Positions 29,904 to 38,965 of a stretch of DNA of 64,000 nt are shown here, one piece after another. Each line of letters starts with the position of its first letter. Position 1 is the stretch's first letter. The notes under the pieces are model-generated. The model was given only the letters and a program-made list of their open reading frames with translations, did no database searches and had not been told where the DNA came from. The stretch covers positions 184,603-248,602 of the forward strand of contig JAQVAV010000007.1 of assembly GCA_028690665.1 (NCBI GenBank). The letters run 5' to 3'. The translations under genes and the position numbers were made by a program. Source of the DNA: Paludibacter sp. Its GTDB lineage: Bacteria; Bacteroidota; Bacteroidia; Bacteroidales; Paludibacteraceae.

Positions 29904-30773
29904 ATGAAAACAAAATTATTTTTTATTGTAACATTTATTTTCACTTTGTCATTACTAAAAGCACAAACTCCTTTTATAATGTATGATGATATTGCACAAG
30001 GATATAGTGCCTCATTTAATTCATGGCCAACAACAAATTTTTGGGCTAATTGTGATGCACCTGCTGGAGTTCAATATTCAGGAGCGAATTGTATCGAGTG
30101 GGATCCCGCAGTTTCCGGAACAAATATATGGGAAGAATTTTATATAATGTGGTGGGATGGTTCAAGAAATGGAGGAATTGATCTTTCTTCTTATGCTAAT
30201 GCAGGAGATGTACTTCAATTTTATTTTAAGTCATCAAGTACAGTTGGGTTAGATCCTTATTATGTAAAGTTTGTGGATTATACGCCAACAGCAGGTCAAT
30301 TTGTAGCTAAAGCTTTTCTTACAAATGCTCAATTAGTTTGTGATGGCACATGGCATCAAGTAAATATTCCACTTAGCACTTTTTTGCAGAATTCGGATGC
30401 AGGATTTACATGGGAATATATAAATACAATGAGGTTTACAAAAGAAGATGCTACTCCTGTATTTGGTCAGTCATTCTTTTTTGATCAAATTAGTTTGACT
30501 ACAGCGACAACTGGATTAGAAAATAATAAAGCAAATAATAAATTATCAGTTTATATATTGAGTAATGAAGCTCAGATAAATATGGGCGATATAGCAGGAA
30601 AAGTAGTTATTTATAACATGAATGGTCAAACCGTTAAAAATATCGGTTATCTAGAAGCTAATACTAAACTTTTGTGGAACAAAAAAGGTGACAATGGAAA
30701 TACCTTACCAGTAGGAATTTACATGTGTAAAATTCAAGGTACAAAAGAAGTATCAAAAATAATGCTTCGTTAA
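29904..30773 (+). CDS. Secreted jelly-roll (CBM-like) protein with T9SS-type C-terminal domain (paralogue)
   Basis: As above; QSFFFDQISL and VVIYNMNGQTVKNIGYLEANTKLLWNKKGDNGNTLPVGIYMCKIQ. Confidence 0.65.
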   Translation: MKTKLFFIVTFIFTLSLLKAQTPFIMYDDIAQGYSASFNSWPTTNFWANCDAPAGVQYSGANCIEWDPAVSGTNIWEEFYIMWWDGSRNGGIDLSSYANAGDVLQFYFKSSSTVGLDPYYVKFVDYTPTAGQFVAKAFLTNAQLVCDGTWHQVNIPLSTFLQNSDAGFTWEYINTMRFTKEDATPVFGQSFFFDQISLTTATTGLENNKANNKLSVYILSNEAQINMGDIAGKVVIYNMNGQTVKNIGYLEANTKLLWNKKGDNGNTLPVGIYMCKIQGTKEVSKIMLR

Positions 30774-30787
30774 CCGTCATACAATCT

Positions 30788-30827
30788 ATTAATAGTTCAA
30801 TTTTGTTTCCAAAATTGAACTATTAAT
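30788..30827 (+). terminator. Hairpin terminator/attenuator ending the SusCD-binding protein segment
   Basis: Perfect 18-bp stem ATTAATAGTTCAATTTTG / CAAAATTGAACTATTAAT with 4-nt loop, then TTTT. Confidence 0.7.
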
Positions 30828-30943
30828 TTTCAACTTCCCTACCGAATACCGATAACCCATAACGTTACTCAATTGCCCAAAATATTCAATTATTTTTTCT
30901 ATTAATTTAATTGAATATTGTAAATCAGTATCATTAATTATAT

Positions 30944-32587
30944 ATGAAAAACCTGAAATTATTTTTTGTAGTTAGTTTGATTTTCAGTACGATTAATGCC
31001 TATTCAAAGGAATTAACCGATTATGCTCTTGTTAATTCCATAATTGTTTCACAAACCAACCTACAAACTATTAAAGGTTGGGGTGTCACAGTTAATGCAT
31101 TAACGAACTCAACGGCAAAGCAAGCAGAATTAATAGATTTAGGAATTACAATTGCCCGAATCTACATGGATCATACAGAAAGTAATGCAGATGGTACTGT
31201 TGTTACAAGCGCAATGGACGGTATTTGTAATCAGATTGATATAGTTAACAGGTATAACCTTTCGTATATTTTAAGTTCGTGGTGTCCAAATTATTCCATG
31301 AAGGATAATAATGTAATGAGTGGGGCGGGGAAACTTCGAACAGATAAAGAAGGTGTTTTTACAGATTATTGGGTAAATGTTTGTGCATATATCCAATCAA
31401 AAGGATTACCGTTGCCAACTGCAATAAGTATTCAAAATGAACCTACAAATGGTACATCAACATATGACGGTATGGGATTTCAAGGTCAGGACACATATAA
31501 TTATACACAGTATTACAGAGTAATTAAATCATTAAGAAGCAAATTAGACATAACTGGTTACACTTCTGTTTATCTCCTTGGCCCAGAAGAAGGCTCTTAT
31601 TGTACCGGTAAAACTTGGGGAAATGCGCTTGCTTTTCTTGGCGGTGTTGGATTTCCTGCGTTTAATGATGCAACTTTGAAAAATGCAATTTGGGGCTGTT
31701 CTGCTCATAGTTACAATTGGGGAGGTGAAATTACGGATATTGCATCATGGAGAGATGGTTGTGAAAAATGGGGAAAAGATAAATGGATGACAGAATTTAG
31801 CGATGTAGAAACAGTTAATAAAAGTGCACCAACTTATACTTTTGCAATTGAATCTACCCGAAGATTTTGTTCAGATATGGCTTTCGTAAGAAATAATTAC
31901 TGGCTTTGGTGGTCAGCATCACAAGGTACTTACCCGGAAGTGTTACTCGATGGAACTTATTATTGGAAATTACCCATTTATTATATTCTGCAAAAAATAT
32001 GGAAAAATGTTCCTGTAGGTTCATTTGCTCGAAAAGTTACAAGCACAAACAGTGGTTTAGTTACAACCGATGCCATAAACATGGATGCAGTTGCTTTTGT
32101 AACACCCGAAAATAAAACGGTAGTAGTTTTAGTGAACTTTACTGCTAAATCAATTTCACAAAGTGTTGATGGTTTAACAGGAAATAAGGCGGACATTTAT
32201 CAAAGCACTTCTACTCAAAATATGTTGTTAACGGACTCACCAACTATTTCATCAGGCGTTATTTCATCCGTCACTCTTCCTGCTTTAAGTGTTACAGTTA
32301 TTGTAACAAATAATGTTTCAGAAGTTGAGTCAATCTTCAATAAAGTAAAAAATCAACTCTCAGTTTCAGTTTATGAAAATGAATTAAAAATAATGACTGG
32401 CAGTATTGCTGGGAATGTTATAATTTACAATGCTAAGGGTCAAGATATAAAAGATTTAGGTTATTTGAATTCCAATAGTTATACTATTTGGGATAAAAAA
32501 AATAATGAAAACAATCAACTACCATCAGGAATTTATTTCTTCAAACTTAAAAATCAATCTGGTGGTTGTAAGATTTTTCTAAAATAA
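30944..32587 (+). CDS. GH30-like glycoside hydrolase with T9SS-type C-terminal domain
   Basis: IKGWGVTVNA..., ISIQNEPT (acid/base) and WMTEFSDVET (nucleophile); C-term NVIIYNAKGQDIKDLGYLNSNSYTIWDKK. Confidence 0.8.
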   Translation: MKNLKLFFVVSLIFSTINAYSKELTDYALVNSIIVSQTNLQTIKGWGVTVNALTNSTAKQAELIDLGITIARIYMDHTESNADGTVVTSAMDGICNQIDIVNRYNLSYILSSWCPNYSMKDNNVMSGAGKLRTDKEGVFTDYWVNVCAYIQSKGLPLPTAISIQNEPTNGTSTYDGMGFQGQDTYNYTQYYRVIKSLRSKLDITGYTSVYLLGPEEGSYCTGKTWGNALAFLGGVGFPAFNDATLKNAIWGCSAHSYNWGGEITDIASWRDGCEKWGKDKWMTEFSDVETVNKSAPTYTFAIESTRRFCSDMAFVRNNYWLWWSASQGTYPEVLLDGTYYWKLPIYYILQKIWKNVPVGSFARKVTSTNSGLVTTDAINMDAVAFVTPENKTVVVLVNFTAKSISQSVDGLTGNKADIYQSTSTQNMLLTDSPTISSGVISSVTLPALSVTVIVTNNVSEVESIFNKVKNQLSVSVYENELKIMTGSIAGNVIIYNAKGQDIKDLGYLNSNSYTIWDKKNNENNQLPSGIYFFKLKNQSGGCKIFLK

Positions 32588-32600
32588 ACAAAAATAAAAA

Positions 32601-34769
32601 ATGAAAAAAAAGCTTTCAATTATTTTGGTTACATTGATATCAATTGTAACATATGCTCAAAACACGGCCCAATATTTAGATAATAAAATATCTCTCAATG
32701 AGAGAGTTGAAGATGCACTGAACCGGATGACACTTGAAGAAAAGGTGGCTTTGTGTCATGCTCAATCAAGATTCTCAGCACCCGGGGTTCCTCGTCTCGG
32801 AATTTCTGAACTTTGGATGCTCGATGGTCCTTTTGGTGTGCGTCAGGAATCAGTTTGGGATGATTGGATTTCGGCTCGACAAACGAACGATTCCTGCATA
32901 GCTTTCCCAGCATTGACTTGCTTAGCAGCAACATGGAATCCTCAATTAGCATCTAATTATGGCAAAGCTTTGGGTGAAGAATTCAATTACCGAAATAAAA
33001 ATATTGCTCTTGGTCCAGGCATTAATATATGTCGTACTCCATTGAATGGAAGAAATTTTGAGTATATGGGCGAAGATCCATATCTTACTTCAGTTATGTG
33101 TGTACCTTATATTCAGGGAGTTCAAAAATCTGGCGTTGCGGCATGTGTGAAACATTATGCTTTAAATAACCAGGAAACAAATCGGGATTTTGTGAATGTA
33201 AATGTCAGTCAAAGAGCATTGCATGAAATATATTTACCCGCTTTTAAGGCTGCTGTCTACGATGGAAAAGTATGGTCAATTATGGGGTCTTATAATAAAT
33301 ACGAAGGACAACATTGCTGTGAAAATGATTATTTATTAAACAAGATTTTGAAAGAACAGTGGGGTTTTGATGGAGTGGTCATTTCAGATTGGGGTGGAAC
33401 ATATAATACTTACGAAGCTGCTGAAAACGGACTTGATCTTGAAATGGGAACTTTTGCTAACGATGTTAAACCTTTTACAAAAGGGATTTATGGTAAATTT
33501 TACCTTTCAGATCCATATTTAAAAGCACTTCGGGATGGAAAAGTAACTATGGAAAAACTGAATGATAAAGTACGTCGCTTGTTACTTTTGACATTTAGAA
33601 CTGCCATGAATAGGAATAAACCTTTCGGTTCTTTTAATACACCTGAACATCTTGAAACAGCAAGACAGATTGGAGAAGAAGGCATTGTTCTGCTAAAAAA
33701 TGAAAATGCGCTATTACCATTGAATTTAGAACATTTAAAAAACATAGCTGTAATTGGTGACAATGCAACTCGGACAATGTCGGATGGTGGTGGTAGTTCA
33801 GGGCTTAAAGTACATCAGGAGATTACGCCATTAGAGGGTTTACAAAATAAATTGGGTGGCAAAGTAAACATATTCTATGCCAAAGGATATTCAGAAAAAG
33901 ATGATCAGGCAAATAAACTAATGATTGAAGCTTTAGAAGTTGCAAAAAAATCGGACATAATTCTTTTTTTTGGTGGGCTAAATAAGTTTTATCATCAAGA
34001 GTGTGAAGGTGCTGATCGAGATTCTTATGGTTTACCATTCGGGCAAGACAAACTGATTGCAGAATTATTGAAGGTAAATAAAAATATTGTTTTTTTAAAT
34101 ATCAGTGGCTCTGCCGTTGCCATGCCATGGGCAAATCAAGTACCTTCTATTTTGCAAGCATGGTATCTTGGTTCAGAAACTGGTAATGCTTTAGCTAACA
34201 TTCTTACAGGCGATGTAAATCCATCGGGTAAGTTACCAATATCTTTTCCGTATAAAATTGAAGATTGTGGTGCGCACTCATTTGATAAGATGTGCTATCC
34301 CGGAGATAGTTTAAATGTATTTTATAAAGAAGATATTTTGGTCGGATACAGATGGTATGATACTAAAAATATTCCGGTTCAATTTTGCTTTGGGCATGGA
34401 TTAAGTTATACCACTTTTACTTTTGGGAAACCAATAATAAATTCAAATGAAATCTCTTCAAATGATACATTAAATATTTCAGTTCCAATTAGAAACAATG
34501 GTGGAAGAGAGGGCTCTGAAGTAGTTCAGCTTTATATCAGAGATTTGAAATCCACGGTATTGAGACCAAACAAAGAATTAAAATCGTTTACAAAAGTATT
34601 ACTTAAGTCAGGTGAAGAAAAACTTGTTTCTTTCAAAATAGTAAAAGAAGATTTGCAATTTTTCGATGAAAAAAGTATGCAATTTAAAGTTGAGAAAGGA
34701 GCATTTGAAGCTTCAATAGGTTCATCTTCTATTGACATTCGACAAAAAATAAAATTCAACTATAAATAA
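32601..34769 (+). CDS. GH3 beta-glucosidase-type glycoside hydrolase
   Basis: CVKHYALNNQETNR, VISDWGGTYNTYEAAENGLDLEMG, C-terminal fibronectin III-like domain. Confidence 0.93.
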   Translation: MKKKLSIILVTLISIVTYAQNTAQYLDNKISLNERVEDALNRMTLEEKVALCHAQSRFSAPGVPRLGISELWMLDGPFGVRQESVWDDWISARQTNDSCIAFPALTCLAATWNPQLASNYGKALGEEFNYRNKNIALGPGINICRTPLNGRNFEYMGEDPYLTSVMCVPYIQGVQKSGVAACVKHYALNNQETNRDFVNVNVSQRALHEIYLPAFKAAVYDGKVWSIMGSYNKYEGQHCCENDYLLNKILKEQWGFDGVVISDWGGTYNTYEAAENGLDLEMGTFANDVKPFTKGIYGKFYLSDPYLKALRDGKVTMEKLNDKVRRLLLLTFRTAMNRNKPFGSFNTPEHLETARQIGEEGIVLLKNENALLPLNLEHLKNIAVIGDNATRTMSDGGGSSGLKVHQEITPLEGLQNKLGGKVNIFYAKGYSEKDDQANKLMIEALEVAKKSDIILFFGGLNKFYHQECEGADRDSYGLPFGQDKLIAELLKVNKNIVFLNISGSAVAMPWANQVPSILQAWYLGSETGNALANILTGDVNPSGKLPISFPYKIEDCGAHSFDKMCYPGDSLNVFYKEDILVGYRWYDTKNIPVQFCFGHGLSYTTFTFGKPIINSNEISSNDTLNISVPIRNNGGREGSEVVQLYIRDLKSTVLRPNKELKSFTKVLLKSGEEKLVSFKIVKEDLQFFDEKSMQFKVEKGAFEASIGSSSIDIRQKIKFNYK

Positions 34770-34775
34770 TATATC

Positions 34776-35651
34776 ATGTCAAAATTAAATCTGAATAAAG
34801 TGATTATTGTTAATTTTGTTTCACTTGTGTTGATTCTTTTTGCTTTGCCAAGCTGTGAAAAGCCAGCAGATGAACCGATTATAATCAAAAATAAGTATAA
34901 CGATTTTCCGGCAAATCCCTCAAACAAAAATGGATATACATTGGATTTTCAAGATGAGTTTAACAACAACGCTCTTGATCTTACAAAATGGCCATCGCCA
35001 ACAAGTGTTACAACGAAATACACATTTAGTGACTCTTGTTTGAATCTTTATATTGATGCAACAACTAAGCCAGCAAATGGGGATTTAGTTTATAATTTTA
35101 GGTATAGTCAAATTAATACTTATAAAAAGATTACAAAATTGGCAAATGGTTCATTCATAACTGCTATAACTCCAACGGAGGGTTATGCCACAAAATATGG
35201 TTATTTTGAAATGCGAGCCAAGTTACCCGATTGCGGAGGAGGTGGCCATTGTGCATGGTGGATGGTGGGAAATCCAGATGATGGAGTGAATCAAACTCAA
35301 AGTGCCGAAATTGATATTATTGAGCCATTGTATAGTAAAGTGAACGATTCTGCTCCAAAAGTTCATCCTTGGTATGATAATAATTGTTATGAATGGAGTA
35401 AGATGTTGAACAACAATGGTTACCCTGAAAAAGAATATCATATCTATGGAATGGATTGGTCTCCAGGAGGTATAAAATTCTATTATGATAATCAATTAAT
35501 TGCTAATACAACAAATTCTCCCGCATATAAAATGACTATAATTCTTTCATTATATGCTTGTAGTGATCATTCATATTGGTCAGGTTGGGATAATGGCGTT
35601 TATCCAAAAATATTCAGTATCGATTATATCAGAGTATGGAAAAAAAACTAA
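34776..35651 (+). CDS. GH16 family beta-glycanase, lipoprotein
   Basis: Lipobox LPSC; SAEIDIIEP catalytic motif; IYGMDWSPGGIKFYYD; SIDYIRVWKK. Confidence 0.9.
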   Translation: MSKLNLNKVIIVNFVSLVLILFALPSCEKPADEPIIIKNKYNDFPANPSNKNGYTLDFQDEFNNNALDLTKWPSPTSVTTKYTFSDSCLNLYIDATTKPANGDLVYNFRYSQINTYKKITKLANGSFITAITPTEGYATKYGYFEMRAKLPDCGGGGHCAWWMVGNPDDGVNQTQSAEIDIIEPLYSKVNDSAPKVHPWYDNNCYEWSKMLNNNGYPEKEYHIYGMDWSPGGIKFYYDNQLIANTTNSPAYKMTIILSLYACSDHSYWSGWDNGVYPKIFSIDYIRVWKKN

Positions 35652-35715
35652 TACTTACAAAAGTTTGATTTAATAAAAGTAAGTTTAGAATCATATCAAT
35701 AACCACAAAAGTGAA

Positions 35716-36729
35716 ATGAAAATTTATATATTTTTAGTAGTATTTTTCTTCATTGAAAATTTTTCCTACTCTCAGTTTAAAACAAAATATCCAGAGATTC
35801 CCAGGATAGATGTTCATATTCACATTTCAGATGTCGATAAAGTTCCTAATTATATAAGAGTTAGAGACACTTTATTAAGTAAGTATAATGTAAATTTTGC
35901 TTTCTGGATAACTTTGGAGGCAATTAACAAACCTATCAATTCACCAGACTCAATTTCTAATGCAGCCGACGGCAGAATGTTATGTGCTTTTGCAGATTAT
36001 AAGCCGCATTTAGGGTTGAACCATACAGCTGAGTATTTCGAAAAGAAAAAATCAGAAGGGTTTATTGGATATAAATTTTGGTTTGGTTCATATTACAGAG
36101 TTTTGAAAAATGGAGAAATTGGGATTAAAGATATTGATGATCCAAGACTTGACTCTGTCTTTTCAAACGCTGAAAAATCAGGAGTCACAATGCTTTCTCT
36201 ACATATTGCAGACCCCAATGGCCCTTATGGAAATAGATTGGATTGTATTCAGGATCCGGTTTTCTTTTGGAGGCAAATTAGAAGTTTTGAAAATGTGTTA
36301 ATCAAACATCCAAAACTTAAAGTTATTGCAGCTCATTGTCTTTGGCTTATTTGTCAGGATGCACAAATCGATTATTTACGATACATGTTAAATCAATATC
36401 CAAATTTATATATTGATTTGGCCGCTACTTTTCAATATTATTATTTAGATAATACGGCGAATCTTCGTGATTTTATGATTAAATACTCTGATAGAATACT
36501 TTATGGAACTGATTCAGGAGGCATTAAAAGCGATGAAGTTGAAAATATTGCACTTAGATATTCAAAAACGTTTAGAATTCTTGAAACTGATGAAATGGTA
36601 AATGGTGCATTTTGGGGGAAAGATCGAGCAATAAAGGGATTAAATTTACCAAAAGAAGTTTTGGAAAATATTTATTATAAAAACGCAATAAGACTTTATC
36701 CGAATTTAAAATCATCTTTTCGACCATAA
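35716..36729 (+). CDS. Secreted amidohydrolase-family (TIM-barrel metal-dependent hydrolase) protein
   Basis: Signal peptide, IDVHIHISD metal motif, VIAAHCLW, ILYGTDSGG. Confidence 0.75.
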   Translation: MKIYIFLVVFFFIENFSYSQFKTKYPEIPRIDVHIHISDVDKVPNYIRVRDTLLSKYNVNFAFWITLEAINKPINSPDSISNAADGRMLCAFADYKPHLGLNHTAEYFEKKKSEGFIGYKFWFGSYYRVLKNGEIGIKDIDDPRLDSVFSNAEKSGVTMLSLHIADPNGPYGNRLDCIQDPVFFWRQIRSFENVLIKHPKLKVIAAHCLWLICQDAQIDYLRYMLNQYPNLYIDLAATFQYYYLDNTANLRDFMIKYSDRILYGTDSGGIKSDEVENIALRYSKTFRILETDEMVNGAFWGKDRAIKGLNLPKEVLENIYYKNAIRLYPNLKSSFRP

Positions 36730-36821
36730 TATCGTTCATACTCTCGATAACACATGTTAATACTTGTAATTTCACTTTTTATCCTTATTCAATACATTAT
36801 TCACAAATCAATTTATTTATC

Positions 36822-38690
36822 ATGAAAGAATCAAGTTTATTCTTTTTAGCTATTGGGCTAACTTGTTTAATTTTTGAATCTTGTTCAAATGAACTAAATC
36901 TGGCACCCAAAATCGAACAAACCAGTTTAAATCCCCGTCAAAAAGCACCTTTAGCAAATTCGATTTCAGTTTCTTCGTCGAATATGCAAACAATAAAGGG
37001 TTGGGGAGTAAAAGTAGATATGTTGTCAAATTCTACTGCCAGACAAGCTCAATTGGTAGATTTGGGAATTACAATTTCACGTATTTATATGGATCATAGT
37101 CAATGTAATGCGAATGGAACAGTAGCTGCCAGTGCAATGGATGGAATTTGTAGTCAGATAAGTACCGTAAATAGTTATGGATTACCTTACATTCTTTGTT
37201 CCTGGAGTCCAAATTATGCGATGAAAGACAATAATGCCCCAAGTGGTGCAGGCATGCTTCGTACAGATAAAGAAGGTGTTTTTACTGATTATTGGAAAAA
37301 TGTATGTAGTTATATCCAATCAAAAGGACTACCATTACCCCTTGCAATCAGTATTCAAAATGAACCAACTCTGGGCGCATCAACTTATGATGGTATGGGA
37401 TTTTTAGGACAAAACAATTGGGACTATTCTCAATACTATCGTGTAATTAAATCTGTAAGAAGTAAATTAGATGCTGCAGGATATTCAGGTGTTAAACTCA
37501 TAGGACCTGAAGAAGGTTCGTATTGTTCCGGGAATAATTGGGGGAATGCCCTTGCCTATCTTGGTGGACAGGGTTTTCTGGCATTTAATGATGTAACACT
37601 AAGAAATGCAATTTGGGGTTGTTCTGCCCACAGTTATTATTGGGGAGGAGGAACTTCTGGCATTGCTTCTTGGCGAGATGCCTGTGAGACTTGGGGAAAA
37701 GATAAATGGATGACCGAGTTTAGTGATGTTGAAACCTCAAATCCCAACGCACCAACATATACGTTTGCTATAGAATCAACCCGAAGATTCTGTTCTGATA
37801 TGGCGTTTGTGCGTAATAATTATTGGCTATGGTGGTCTGCATCGCAGGGACCATATACAGAAGTTTTAATGGATGGAACATATTTTACTAAATTGCCAAT
37901 TTATTATATTTTACAAAAAATATGGAAGAATGTTCCAGTTGGTTCTGTGGCACGGAGAGTTACGAGCACAAATAGTGGATTTGTATTGTCTGACGCTATT
38001 AACATGGATGGTGTCGCATTTGTTACGCCGGAAAACAAAACAGTTGTTGTAATTGTAAATTTCACAAATTCTGTAATCACTCAAAGTATTGATGGGCTGT
38101 CTGGTAATAAAGCAGATATTTATCAAAGCACTTCTACTCAAAATATGGTATTATCTGGTTCTCCAACAATTTCAGGAGGCGTAATTTCAATGGTTTCTTT
38201 TCCTGCTAAGAGCGTGTCAGTTATTGTTACTTCAACTACGGTTGGTGTAAACATTCTGAATAATTCTGGTTTTGAAACTGGTTCTCCTTCGCAAACCATT
38301 TCAAATTGGGATACTTGGGCAGGTACAAATGGAACAGATGCAGATGCAGATTACACTGAAGCGGGTGGCCATAGTGGTAGTTATAATCTTGTCCACTGGA
38401 AAGCAAATGCTTATGAGGTATCTACATCTCAGACACTAACAGGTGTAATAAATGGGACTTATAAATTGACTGCATGGATTCAGGGTGGTGGTATACAATC
38501 TTTACAAATGGCTGCTGAAATGATTGGAGGCTCAAATGCAACATTAACTATTCCGGTTTCAGGTACATGGACTCAATATACGATTGATAATATAAACATT
38601 ACTAGCGGTCAGTGTAAGATTGACTTTTGGGATAAAGCTTCAGCAAATGGCTGGGTTCATATTGACGATGTGGTACTTCAAAAGAAGTAA
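36822..38690 (+). CDS. GH30-like glycoside hydrolase, putative lipoprotein, with C-terminal CBM-like beta-sandwich
   Basis: Paralogue of 30944..32587 (ISIQNEPT, WMTEFSDVET); N-term LIFESCSN; C-term NILNNSGFETGSPSQTISNWDTWAG...GWVHIDDVVLQ. Confidence 0.8.
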   Translation: MKESSLFFLAIGLTCLIFESCSNELNLAPKIEQTSLNPRQKAPLANSISVSSSNMQTIKGWGVKVDMLSNSTARQAQLVDLGITISRIYMDHSQCNANGTVAASAMDGICSQISTVNSYGLPYILCSWSPNYAMKDNNAPSGAGMLRTDKEGVFTDYWKNVCSYIQSKGLPLPLAISIQNEPTLGASTYDGMGFLGQNNWDYSQYYRVIKSVRSKLDAAGYSGVKLIGPEEGSYCSGNNWGNALAYLGGQGFLAFNDVTLRNAIWGCSAHSYYWGGGTSGIASWRDACETWGKDKWMTEFSDVETSNPNAPTYTFAIESTRRFCSDMAFVRNNYWLWWSASQGPYTEVLMDGTYFTKLPIYYILQKIWKNVPVGSVARRVTSTNSGFVLSDAINMDGVAFVTPENKTVVVIVNFTNSVITQSIDGLSGNKADIYQSTSTQNMVLSGSPTISGGVISMVSFPAKSVSVIVTSTTVGVNILNNSGFETGSPSQTISNWDTWAGTNGTDADADYTEAGGHSGSYNLVHWKANAYEVSTSQTLTGVINGTYKLTAWIQGGGIQSLQMAAEMIGGSNATLTIPVSGTWTQYTIDNINITSGQCKIDFWDKASANGWVHIDDVVLQKK

Positions 38691-38746
38691 TAGTTTTAAA
38701 ATATGATTTCCGTATTAATAAGATTATGTAATTCTAATCATGTTGA

Positions 38747-38774
38747 AGGAGTTTGTATAAATTACAAACTCTTT
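38747..38774 (+). terminator. Hairpin after GH30-CBM gene
   Basis: AAGGAGTTTGTA / TACAAACTCTTT, 12-bp stem with one G-U. Confidence 0.6.
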
Positions 38775-38965
38775 CTATAAAGAAAACAAAACTACTATGG
38801 GTAATTTAATGAAATAGATTTAAAAATTATACAGATTTAACCCTATATTAAGTTTTAAAAAGAAATTTATTTGAAATGTACTGCTGCAAATATTAGAACC
38901 AGTGTTAATAATTTAACAATAATGATTTAGTTTTCAATTATACCTAAATCTATAAAAAAAAAGTA

